From Flavobacterium sp. (GTDB lineage: Bacteria > Bacteroidota > Bacteroidia > Flavobacteriales > Flavobacteriaceae): a stretch of 7,789 bases of DNA. Shown here one piece after another: positions 1 through 6,429 of the stretch. The notes below the pieces were generated by a model. That model had not been told where the DNA came from, did no database searches, and saw only the letters and a list, made by a program, of their open reading frames with translations. Each line of letters opens with the position of its first letter. Position 1 is the stretch's first letter. Where the stretch lies: contig JAUXNR010000322.1 in NCBI GenBank assembly GCA_030682755.1, positions 1-7,789 of the forward strand, read 5' to 3'. Position numbers and translations under genes: made by a program.

Positions 1-401
1 CTATTTTAGGAGCTGTTAAAAGCAGAGAAGAATCAATCAACAATGCATTAGCTGCTGCTGAAACAGCAAAGTTAGAAATGCAAAACCTGACTGCTTCAAA
101 TGAGCGTTTATTAGCCGAAGCCAGAGCAGAAAGAGATGCTATGATGAAAGAAGCTCGTGAAATCAAAGAAAAGATGATTAACGATGCAAAATCGGAAGCT
201 CAAGCTCAAGGCGAAAAAATGATTGCTCAAGCAAAGTCGGCCATTGAAAGCGAGAAAAATGCTGCCATGGCGGAGTTGAAAAACCAAGTGTCGTCATTGT
301 CATTAGAAATTGCAGAAAAAGTACTAAAAAGCGAATTAACCAACACAGAAGCTCAAACCAAATTGGTTGTTCAACTGTTAGGTGATGCTAAATTAAATTA
401 A
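1..401 (+). CDS. atpF: ATP synthase Fo subunit b, 5'-truncated by the window edge
   Basis: This is the C-terminal part of the peripheral-stalk b subunit, which links the membrane Fo sector to the F1 head and works against rotor torque. The reading frame is open from base 3 to the stop at 399-401, giving 132 visible residues. The N-terminal membrane helix, probably about 30 residues, lies before the window. The ATG at 78 is internal, because the same frame continues upstream with b-like sequence (ILGAVKSREESINNALAAAE). What is visible is almost entirely Ala/Glu/Lys-rich with heptad-like spacing and no Pro, as expected for the long coiled-coil stalk, and it ends in a short hydrophobic stretch (SSLSLEIAEKVL) typical of the delta-binding end. 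atpH starts 2 bases after the stop, so the two genes are surely in one operon. Identity rests on composition plus this gene order. Confidence 0.95.
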   Translation, partial: ILGAVKSREESINNALAAAETAKLEMQNLTASNERLLAEARAERDAMMKEAREIKEKMINDAKSEAQAQGEKMIAQAKSAIESEKNAAMAELKNQVSSLSLEIAEKVLKSELTNTEAQTKLVVQLLGDAKLN

Positions 402-403
402 TT

Positions 404-931
404 ATGTCAAGAGCAGCGATTAGATATGCAAAAGCAATAATAGAAACAGCTGTTTCTAACAATACTGCTGATGCTGTAAATCAAGACATGAAATTCATCT
501 TGGATACAATTACATCCAATGAAGAATTACAATTGTTTTTGCAAAGTCCCGTAGTTGGACCGGAATCAAAATTTTCTGCAATAAATGAAATTTTTACAAC
601 CGTTCAATCAGAAACAAAAGGCCTTTTTCAATTGCTACAAGCCAACAAACGATTTGAAATTTTAAACGAAATTGCTTCTCAATATGTTGCTCAGCATGAC
701 GATTTAAACAACAAACAAACAGCTTTTGTAACAACCGCTTTTCCTATCACAGCAGATATTGAAAAACAGGTTTTAGCAAAAATCAGTGAGTTTTCAAATA
801 AAACGATAACGCTTCATAACATAGTAGACCCTGAAATCATCGGTGGATTTATACTGCGTTTAGGCGATCAACAATACAATGCATCTGTTGCAAACGGATT
901 GCGTGAGTTAAAAAGAGAGTTTAGTAATTAA
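404..931 (+). CDS. atpH: ATP synthase F1 subunit delta (OSCP-type)
   Basis: The delta subunit caps the F1 alpha3beta3 head and clamps the b stalk to it. The protein has 175 residues, close to the usual 175-180. It starts MSRAAIRYAKAIIETA, matching the family's conserved N-terminal helix (the 'YA.A+...A' pattern). An N-terminal helical bundle covers roughly residues 1-105. The C-terminal domain includes the conserved 'DPEIIGGFILRLGDQQYNAS' segment near residues 143-162 and a final basic helix (LRELKREF). The ATG start is 2 bases after the atpF stop, which implies translational coupling. No Shine-Dalgarno sequence is visible, as is common in Bacteroidota. The family is poorly conserved in general, but position between atpF and atpA makes the call secure. 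Confidence 0.96.
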   Translation: MSRAAIRYAKAIIETAVSNNTADAVNQDMKFILDTITSNEELQLFLQSPVVGPESKFSAINEIFTTVQSETKGLFQLLQANKRFEILNEIASQYVAQHDDLNNKQTAFVTTAFPITADIEKQVLAKISEFSNKTITLHNIVDPEIIGGFILRLGDQQYNASVANGLRELKREFSN

Positions 932-954
932 TATACCATTAAAGATATATCACA

Positions 955-2532
955 ATGGCAGAAATTAAACCGGCTGAAATTTCAGCAATATTAAAAAAAC
1001 AATTATCTGGTTTCCAATCAGGTGCATCGTTAGAAGAAGTAGGAACAGTACTTCAAGTAGGAGACGGTATCGCTCGTGTTTACGGATTGTCTAATGCTCA
1101 ATATGGAGAGTTAGTGCAATTTGAAAACGGTTTAGAAGCAATCGTTTTGAACTTGGAAGAAGATAATGTTGGGGTAGTATTATTAGGTCCATCAACAGGT
1201 ATCAAAGAGGGTTCTACCGTAAAAAGAACACAACGTATCGCTTCCCTAAAAGTAGGTGAACAAATGGTAGGTCGTGTTGTGGATACGTTAGGAAATCCAA
1301 TCGATGGTAAAGGACCAATCGGTGGTGATTTATATGAAATGCCATTGGAAAGAAAAGCTCCCGGAGTAATTTTCCGTCAGCCGGTTACTGAACCTTTGCA
1401 AACAGGTATCAAATCAATTGATGCCATGATTCCGGTAGGAAGAGGTCAACGTGAGTTGGTTATTGGTGACCGTCAAACAGGTAAAACAACGGTTTGTATT
1501 GACACTATTTTGAATCAAAAAGAATTTTATGATGCTGGTCAACCAGTATTTTGTATCTATGTTGCTGTTGGACAAAAAGCGTCAACCGTAGCATTAATTG
1601 CAAAAACATTAGAAGATAAAGGAGCAATGGCTTATACAGTTATTGTTGCAGCTAACGCATCTGATCCGGCTCCAATGCAAGTATATGCTCCATTTGCTGG
1701 AGCAGCAATCGGAGAATATTTCCGTGATACAGGTCGTCCGGCTTTAATTATCTATGATGATTTATCTAAACAAGCTGTGGCTTACCGTGAGGTTTCTCTT
1801 TTATTAAGAAGACCACCGGGACGTGAAGCTTATCCTGGAGACGTTTTCTATCTTCACTCAAGATTATTAGAAAGAGCTGCAAAAGTGATTGCAGATGATG
1901 ATATTGCAAAAAACATGAACGACTTACCGGATTCTTTACGTTCTATCGTAAGAGGTGGAGGTTCATTAACTGCTTTACCAATCATTGAAACACAAGCGGG
2001 TGACGTTTCTGCGTATATTCCAACCAACGTAATTTCGATTACAGATGGTCAGATTTTCTTAGATGGAGATTTGTTTAACTCTGGGGTTCGTCCCGCAATT
2101 AACGTAGGTATTTCTGTATCTCGTGTGGGTGGTAATGCTCAGATTAAATCAATGAAAAAAGTATCTGGTACATTAAAATTGGATCAAGCTCAGTTCCGTG
2201 AATTGGAAGCGTTTGCAAAATTTGGTTCTGATCTTGATGCAGTTACATTAAACGTAATTGAAAAAGGTAGAAGAAACGTTGAAATCTTGAAACAAGCCGT
2301 AAACGATCCGTATACAGTTGAAGATCAAGTTGCCATTATCTATGCAGGTTCAAAAAACTTGTTGAGAAATGTTCCTGTAAACAAAGTAAAAGAATTCGAA
2401 AAAGATTATATCGAATACTTGAACAACAAACACAGAGATACACTTAATGCTCTAAAGGCAGGTAAGTTGGATGACAACATTACTGATGTTTTAGAAAAAG
2501 TAGCAAAAGAAATTTCAGCGAAATATAACTAA
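955..2532 (+). CDS. atpA: ATP synthase F1 subunit alpha
   Basis: Alpha is the non-catalytic nucleotide-binding subunit of the F1 head (alpha3beta3). It alternates with beta and contributes the arginine finger to each catalytic site. The protein is 525 residues, slightly longer than the E. coli form (513). A beta-barrel N-terminal domain covers about residues 25-95. The P-loop GDRQTGKT is at 171-178 and VGQK at 205-208, where Q207 replaces the catalytic Glu of beta. The Walker B segment LIIYDD is at 264-269, followed by LSKQAVAYR. The alpha/beta signature [10 protein letters not shown] is at 380-389, with arginine finger R390. The C-terminal helical domain follows. All key residues are present. 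The start is 23 bases after the atpH stop, with an A/T-rich leader and no Shine-Dalgarno sequence. The next gene, atpG, is separated by an unusual repeat-bearing spacer. Confidence 0.99.
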   Translation: MAEIKPAEISAILKKQLSGFQSGASLEEVGTVLQVGDGIARVYGLSNAQYGELVQFENGLEAIVLNLEEDNVGVVLLGPSTGIKEGSTVKRTQRIASLKVGEQMVGRVVDTLGNPIDGKGPIGGDLYEMPLERKAPGVIFRQPVTEPLQTGIKSIDAMIPVGRGQRELVIGDRQTGKTTVCIDTILNQKEFYDAGQPVFCIYVAVGQKASTVALIAKTLEDKGAMAYTVIVAANASDPAPMQVYAPFAGAAIGEYFRDTGRPALIIYDDLSKQAVAYREVSLLLRRPPGREAYPGDVFYLHSRLLERAAKVIADDDIAKNMNDLPDSLRSIVRGGGSLTALPIIETQAGDVSAYIPTNVISITDGQIFLDGDLFNSGVRPAINVGISVSRVGGNAQIKSMKKVSGTLKLDQAQFRELEAFAKFGSDLDAVTLNVIEKGRRNVEILKQAVNDPYTVEDQVAIIYAGSKNLLRNVPVNKVKEFEKDYIEYLNNKHRDTLNALKAGKLDDNITDVLEKVAKEISAKYN

Positions 2533-2546
2533 TTAGTCAATTATTA

Positions 2547-2578
2547 AATGTGTCAATTAGACAATTAATTGACACATT
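2547..2578 (+). repeat. Perfect 12-bp inverted repeat in the atpA-atpG spacer
   Basis: The arms AATGTGTCAATT (2547-2558) and AATTGACACATT (2567-2578) are exact reverse complements around an 8-base loop. Transcribed RNA would form a stable hairpin starting 14 bases after the atpA stop. There is no run of T after the stem, so it does not look like an intrinsic terminator. A role in protecting the 3' end of atpA mRNA, or in lowering downstream atpG expression (F1 needs three alpha per gamma), is possible but is inference. The repeat itself is seen directly. Confidence 0.85.
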
Positions 2579-2597
2579 GATAATTGCCACATTGATA
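2568..2597 (+). repeat. Two tandem 15-bp repeats before atpG
   Basis: ATTGACACATTGATA (2568-2582) is followed immediately by ATTGCCACATTGATA (2583-2597), which matches at 14 of 15 positions. The first copy contains most of the right arm of the neighbouring inverted repeat. The second copy could therefore also pair with the left arm at 2548-2558 with a single mismatch, giving two mutually exclusive hairpins. GTCAATTA also occurs twice in the spacer (2536-2543 and 2552-2559), so almost the whole 75-base spacer is built from related short words. Function is unknown. Confidence 0.8.
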
Positions 2598-2607
2598 CAT
2601 TTTTAAA

Positions 2608-3465
2608 ATGGCAAACTTAAAGGAAATACGTAACAGAATTACTTCCGTTTCATCAACGATGCAAATCACATCGGCAATGAAAATGGTATCTGCTGCAAAG
2701 TTGAAAAAAGCTCAAGATGCTATCACAGCAATGCGACCTTATGCCGAAAAATTAACAGAATTGCTTCAAAGTTTGAGTGCTTCTTTGGAAGGAGAAGTAG
2801 GTGGAGCATTCACTACACAAAGAGAAATTAAAAAAGTATTGGTTGTTGTAGTAACATCCAACAGAGGTTTGTGTGGTGCATTTAATTCTAATGTAATCAA
2901 ACAAGCCAAATTAGTTTCAGAGTCGTATCCCGGAAAACAAGTTGACTTTTTTACTATTGGTAAAAAAGGAAATGATACCATCAAAAAAACACATCAAGTG
3001 ATTGAAAACAAAAGTGAAGTATATGATGACTTGACTTTTGAAAAGGTAGCACAAATTGCTCAACAATTGACAGATTTGTTTACTTCCGGAGCCTATGATA
3101 AAATTGAAATCGTTTACAATCAATTTAAAAATGCGGCAACACAAATTGTTCAAACAGAACAGTTTTTACCGTTAGCTCCAATGCAATCAAATGTTGCTGT
3201 TGCGGCAGATTATATTTTTGAACCATCAAAAGAAGAAATTGTATTAACGTTAATTCCAAAATCGTTAAAAACACAATTATATAAATCCATTCGTGATTCA
3301 TTTGCTGCTGAACATGGTGCTCGTATGACTGCAATGCACAAAGCTACAGATAATGCAACAGCATTGAGAAATCAATTGAAATTGACATACAACAAAGCTC
3401 GTCAAGCTGCAATTACCAATGAAATTTTAGAAATTGTTGGTGGAGCTGAGGCGTTGAACAATTAG
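2608..3465 (+). CDS. atpG: ATP synthase F1 subunit gamma
   Basis: Gamma is the central rotor shaft: its two terminal helices form the coiled coil inside the alpha3beta3 head, and its globular part meets epsilon and the c-ring. The protein is 285 residues, the normal length. The N-terminal helix shows the conserved pattern IRNRITSVSSTMQITSAMKM followed by VSAAKLKKAQ. The TSNRGLCGAFN motif lies at residues 83-93. The C-terminal signature ITNEILEIVGGAEA spans 269-282. The start ATG has an A-rich leader without a Shine-Dalgarno sequence and lies 75 bases after atpA. The last four codons and the stop (3451-3465) are also the first 15 bases of a tandem repeat block that continues downstream. No beta or epsilon gene follows, unlike the classical atpIBEFHAGDC order. 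Confidence 0.98.
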   Translation: MANLKEIRNRITSVSSTMQITSAMKMVSAAKLKKAQDAITAMRPYAEKLTELLQSLSASLEGEVGGAFTTQREIKKVLVVVVTSNRGLCGAFNSNVIKQAKLVSESYPGKQVDFFTIGKKGNDTIKKTHQVIENKSEVYDDLTFEKVAQIAQQLTDLFTSGAYDKIEIVYNQFKNAATQIVQTEQFLPLAPMQSNVAVAADYIFEPSKEEIVLTLIPKSLKTQLYKSIRDSFAAEHGARMTAMHKATDNATALRNQLKLTYNKARQAAITNEILEIVGGAEALNN

Positions 3466-3483
3466 GCGAAGCCAAATTTTCAA
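3454..3483 (+). other. GAA-capped hairpin 1, includes the atpG stop codon
   Basis: The left arm reads TTGAA-C-AATT-A-GGC, the loop is GAA (3468-3470), and the right arm reads GCC-A-AATT-TTCAA. This gives 12 base pairs in three blocks (5+4+3) with one bulged C at 3459 and one A-A mismatch (3464/3474). The atpG stop TAG (3463-3465) sits in the left arm near the loop. The structure follows directly from the bases; any effect on termination or mRNA stability is inference. Confidence 0.75.
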
Positions 3484-3494
3484 TCGGCGAAGCG

Positions 3495-3524
3495 TTGAAC
3501 AATTAGGCGAAGCCAAATTTTCAA
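3495..3524 (+). other. GAA-capped hairpin 2, copy of hairpin 1
   Basis: This is the same 30-base hairpin as at 3454-3483, exactly duplicated 41 bases downstream, with a GAA loop at 3509-3511. A third, degraded version is reduced to a CGC-GAA-GCG core at 3547-3555, extended by one A-T pair. Confidence 0.75.
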
Positions 3525-3588
3525 TCAGCGAAGCGTTTAAGAATTACGCGAAGCGTTGAAAAGTTAAATAAAATAACATACATTTAAG

Positions 3589-3616
3589 AAAGTCACGTCC
3601 ATAGCGTGACTTTTTT
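3589..3616 (+). terminator. Intrinsic terminator of the atp operon
   Basis: A perfect 9-bp stem pairs AAAGTCACG (3589-3597) with CGTGACTTT (3605-3613) around the 7-base loop TCCATAG. The right arm runs into six T residues (3611-3616) and a further T-rich tract. This is a textbook Rho-independent terminator on the + strand. It lies about 125 bases after the atpG stop and ends the ATP synthase unit before the unrelated peptidase gene. On the opposite strand the trailing tract is weak, so it is probably one-directional. Confidence 0.92.
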
Positions 3617-3622
3617 ATTTTA

Positions 3623-3630
3623 TATATTTG
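3623..3630 (+). promoter_or_regulatory. Bacteroidota-type -7 promoter box (TATATTTG)
   Basis: TATATTTG fits the Bacteroidota sigma-A -7 consensus TAnnTTTG exactly and lies 18 bases before the ATG at 3649, just after the terminator T-tract. Transcription would begin only about a dozen bases before the peptidase start, giving a short leader. No convincing -33 TTG is seen at the usual 17-23 base spacing, which lowers confidence. It is the only plausible promoter for the four-gene unit downstream. Confidence 0.55.
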
Positions 3631-3648
3631 AGAATCAAATTTTATAAG

Positions 3649-5994
3649 ATGAAATTTTACTGTTCTGTTGTAGCATTTTTTTTAATTCAAGTTATTTTTT
3701 CACAAACATTATCCCTTTCTGAAATCATGAAAGGGGATGAGTTTATCGGTCATCAACCTGAAAACCACCGTTGGTCAGTTGACGGTTCAACTGTATATTT
3801 TGAGTGGAATCCAAACAATGAAAAAGGGAACAGCACCTATTTTTGGAAAAAAGGAATGAAGTCTCCAGAGAAAGTTCAACCCAATGACTTAATGGCAACG
3901 AGAAATAGAGTTGATGCTCAAAAGGACTTTGATGTGGTTTATTATACCAATCAAGGGGTTTTATATGCCTATGATAAAAAAACAAAAAAGACAAAAAAAA
4001 TACATCAATCCAATCAAGGGGTTTCCAATGTTAAACGAAGTTCAAATCCGAACGTAATTTTTTTTAATCAAAATGGTAATTTATTTCAATTTGATAGTAA
4101 AGAAGCGACGCTACTTCAACTGACAAATTTCAAACCTTCTAAATCAAATGAAAAAGAAGATAAAACAAGTTTTTTGGCGACTCAACAAAGTGAATTATTT
4201 CAATTTGTGAGAGATCAAGAAGAGAAAAAACAATGGAATAAAGAACAGGCAGAAAAAGTTAAAGAGAAATTTCCAAAAGAGTTTTATTATGAAAAATCTT
4301 CTGTAGAACAAATAACGCCAGCACCGAATGCCAAATTTGTAACGTTTAGACTTTCAGATTATCCTTCACAAGTTGCTACAAAAGTGGAACAATTTATCAC
4401 GGCAGACGGTTATACAAAAAACACAAGTGCACGCCCAAAAGTATCCACAGCAAACATCAGCAAACATAAGTTTGGAATTTATAATTTAGAAAAAGATACC
4501 GTAAGTATTGTTTCTTTTTCAGGCTTATCAGGGATAAAAGAATTTCCGGCGTATTATGAGGAATATGAAACGTTAAAATCAAAAGAAAAAGAAGAAAAAG
4601 CAATAGCAATGGGAGCTCCCGTTTTTAATAAAAAAGGGGATTATGCTGTTCTTGAAGTCAGAAGTCTTGATAACAAAGACCGTTGGATCGTGCAATTAGA
4701 TTTAGAAAAAGCGACAATTATTGAACTTGATCATCAACACGATGAAGCTTGGATTGGAGGTCCCGGAATTTCAGGATATAGTTTTAGTAGAGGAGAGTTA
4801 GGTTTTTTGAATGATGATGAAACAATTTATTTTCAATCTGAAGCAACAGGTTATTCGCATTTGTATTTGATGAATTTAAAAAATAAACAAAAAACACAAC
4901 TCACAAAAGGAAACTGGGAAGTGAGAGAGGTGGTCAAACTTTCCAATGATGGAAAATCGTTTTACCTCTCCACCAATACTACACATCCCGGAAATAGAGA
5001 ATTTTATAAATTGGATATTGCCTCTCAAAAAATGAGTCCTATTTTAATAAAAGAAGGAGCACACGAAGTAGAATTAGCACCAGACGAAAAAACGCTATTG
5101 GTTCGCTATTCATCAAAAAACAAACCATGGGAATTATATATTGGCGAAAACAAACCTAATGCTACGTTACAGAAAATAACGTTTTCAACGACCAAAACAT
5201 TTGAAGCTTATTCATGGAAATCGCCAGAAGTTGTAACTTTCAAAGCTAAAGATGGAGCCGATGTTTATGCTCGAGTTTACGAACCTAACGCAAAGAACAA
5301 AAACAATGCCGCGGTTGTTTTTGTTCACGGGGCCGGCTATTTGCAAAATGCTCACAATTTTTGGAGTTCTTATCATCGGGAATTTATGTTTCATAACCTT
5401 TTAACTGATTTGGGCTATACCGTTTTAGACATTGATTATCGTGGAAGTGATGGTTATGGACGTGAGGTTCGAACCGGAATTTATAGACACATGGGTGGTT
5501 TGGATTTGTCCGATCATTTGGATGGAAAAAAATATTTGGTGAACCAACACGGAATTAATCCTGACAAGATTGGCATTTATGGCGGGTCTTACGGAGGTTT
5601 TATCACATTAATGGCACTTCTTACCACGCCGGGAGAGTTTAAGGCAGGAGCGGCTTTACGATCTGTTACGGATTGGGCACATTACAATCATGGGTATACG
5701 GCAAATATTTTAAATTTTCCTGAAACGGATCCTGAGGCTTATAAAAAGAGTTCACCGATTTATTTTGCAGACAAACTTCAGGATAAATTAGTAATGCTTC
5801 ACGGTATGGTTGATGATAACGTCCAGTTTCAGGATGTTGTCAGATTGACACAACGATTCATTGAATTAGGAAAAAAAGACTGGGATTTAGCCGTTTATCC
5901 GGTTGAAGCACATGGTTTTAGAGAGACTTATTCTTGGGTAGATGAATATACCCGAATTTTAAATTTGTTTAACGAAACTTTATTATCAGAATAA
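3649..5994 (+). CDS. Secreted S9-family serine peptidase (prolyl oligopeptidase/DPP-like)
   Basis: This is probably an exported peptidase that removes short peptides from, or cuts, small proline-containing substrates in the periplasm. From the ATG at 3649 it has 781 residues. A signal peptide is visible (MKFYCSVVAFFLIQVIFS, then Q19). A long beta-rich region, about 25-520, is consistent with the beta-propeller of the family. The C-terminal alpha/beta-hydrolase domain, from about 535, carries HGAGY at 560-564, DYRGS at 596-600 and the nucleophile elbow GGSYGG with Ser647. Asp722 (HGMVDDNV) and His755 (EAHGF) complete the triad. Asn724 matches the substrate-binding Asn of DPP4-type enzymes. An in-frame TTG at 3628 would add seven residues, but it lies inside the promoter box and before the signal peptide, so ATG 3649 is preferred. 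I cannot tell dipeptidyl peptidase from oligopeptidase or acylaminoacyl peptidase. The stop directly abuts the next ATG. Confidence 0.92.
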   Translation: MKFYCSVVAFFLIQVIFSQTLSLSEIMKGDEFIGHQPENHRWSVDGSTVYFEWNPNNEKGNSTYFWKKGMKSPEKVQPNDLMATRNRVDAQKDFDVVYYTNQGVLYAYDKKTKKTKKIHQSNQGVSNVKRSSNPNVIFFNQNGNLFQFDSKEATLLQLTNFKPSKSNEKEDKTSFLATQQSELFQFVRDQEEKKQWNKEQAEKVKEKFPKEFYYEKSSVEQITPAPNAKFVTFRLSDYPSQVATKVEQFITADGYTKNTSARPKVSTANISKHKFGIYNLEKDTVSIVSFSGLSGIKEFPAYYEEYETLKSKEKEEKAIAMGAPVFNKKGDYAVLEVRSLDNKDRWIVQLDLEKATIIELDHQHDEAWIGGPGISGYSFSRGELGFLNDDETIYFQSEATGYSHLYLMNLKNKQKTQLTKGNWEVREVVKLSNDGKSFYLSTNTTHPGNREFYKLDIASQKMSPILIKEGAHEVELAPDEKTLLVRYSSKNKPWELYIGENKPNATLQKITFSTTKTFEAYSWKSPEVVTFKAKDGADVYARVYEPNAKNKNNAAVVFVHGAGYLQNAHNFWSSYHREFMFHNLLTDLGYTVLDIDYRGSDGYGREVRTGIYRHMGGLDLSDHLDGKKYLVNQHGINPDKIGIYGGSYGGFITLMALLTTPGEFKAGAALRSVTDWAHYNHGYTANILNFPETDPEAYKKSSPIYFADKLQDKLVMLHGMVDDNVQFQDVVRLTQRFIELGKKDWDLAVYPVEAHGFRETYSWVDEYTRILNLFNETLLSE

Positions 5995-6429
5995 ATGGTA
6001 ACGCTCAAAGAACTTTCTTCCAAAGCAGAAATACTTCAACAATTGCCCTTAATTCAGCAATTGTATCCTGAATTTACCGAGCAAATTTACAGCGATTTAC
6101 TAGATGAAATGTTGCCTAACAACTACAAACAATTGGTAGCATACGAAAACGAAACACCCATTGGTCTTTCAGGTTTTTGGGTGGGAACCAAATTGTGGTG
6201 CGGAAAATATCTTGAATTAGACAATGTGATCGTTCATCCCAATCATCGTTCTAAAGGAGTTGGCAAATTATTGACAGAATATTTGAATCAAAAAGCTATT
6301 GATTTAGGTTGCAAAGTCGTTGCGTTAGATGCATACACCAATAATTTTCCGGCCCATAAGTTTTATTTTAATCATGGTTTTGTACCGAAGGGGTTTCATT
6401 TTGTAAAGTTTTTGGGGGATAAAAAATGA
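5995..6429 (+). CDS. GNAT-family N-acetyltransferase
   Basis: The 144-residue protein is predicted to transfer an acetyl group from acetyl-CoA to an amine of an unknown substrate in the cytoplasm. The acetyl-CoA-binding motif A is clear: the strand LELDNVIVHPNHR leads to R85-S-K-G-V-G90, followed by the helix KLLTEYL. Motif B appears near the end as ALDAYTNNFPAHKFYFNHGF, with the typical 'A..FY...GF' pattern. There is no signal peptide, unlike its neighbours. The ATG follows the peptidase TAA without a gap, so translation is probably coupled. The last four bases overlap the next gene (ATGA). Length and fold suit a single-domain GNAT. The substrate cannot be inferred from sequence; a link to amino acids or peptides from the preceding peptidase is speculation. 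Confidence 0.9.
   Translation: MVTLKELSSKAEILQQLPLIQQLYPEFTEQIYSDLLDEMLPNNYKQLVAYENETPIGLSGFWVGTKLWCGKYLELDNVIVHPNHRSKGVGKLLTEYLNQKAIDLGCKVVALDAYTNNFPAHKFYFNHGFVPKGFHFVKFLGDKK

Larger units (their letters stand above)
3451..3567 (+). repeat. GCGAAGC tandem repeat block overlapping the atpG 3' end
   Basis: Two 41-bp units (3451-3491 and 3492-3532) match at 40 of 41 positions. A degenerate 20-bp unit (3533-3552) and a decaying partial unit from 3553 follow. Each 41-bp unit splits into related halves of about 20 and 21 bp, both ending in GCGAA and followed by GC. As a result GCGAAGC recurs at 3466, 3487, 3507, 3528 and 3548, at spacings of 21, 20, 21 and 20 bases. The first 15 bases encode the end of AtpG (A-L-N-N-stop). 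GCGAAGC is known from DNA structural work as an unusually stable mini-hairpin with a GAA loop. The block could be a REP-like palindromic element or a local duplication of the gene end. No coding potential is visible past the stop. Confidence 0.9.

Noticed and set aside
2547..2578. The inverted repeat after atpA as an intrinsic terminator
   Set aside because: No T-tract follows the right arm, and atpG must be transcribed from upstream since no promoter is evident in the spacer.
2766..3334. Overlapping open frames on the - strand within atpG
   Set aside because: They lie opposite a clearly conserved gene, have no plausible start context or recognisable protein features, and are explained by the base composition of atpG.
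3451..3567. The repeat block as a CRISPR array
   Set aside because: The units are contiguous 20-41 bp tandem repeats with no unique spacers, and there are no cas genes in the window.
3628..3648. TTG at 3628 as the peptidase start
   Set aside because: The codon is part of the TATATTTG promoter box, and translation from it would place seven extra residues before a normal signal peptide that begins at ATG 3649.
3743..3994. Open frame of 83 codons on the - strand inside the peptidase gene (likewise 5212-5394)
   Set aside because: Both are shadows of the peptidase reading frame; the translated sequences show no domain or signal.
6414..6418. GGGGG before the hydrolase ATG as a Shine-Dalgarno sequence
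   Set aside because: It falls in GNAT codons, is not complementary in the usual AGGAGG manner, and the other genes here do without such a site.
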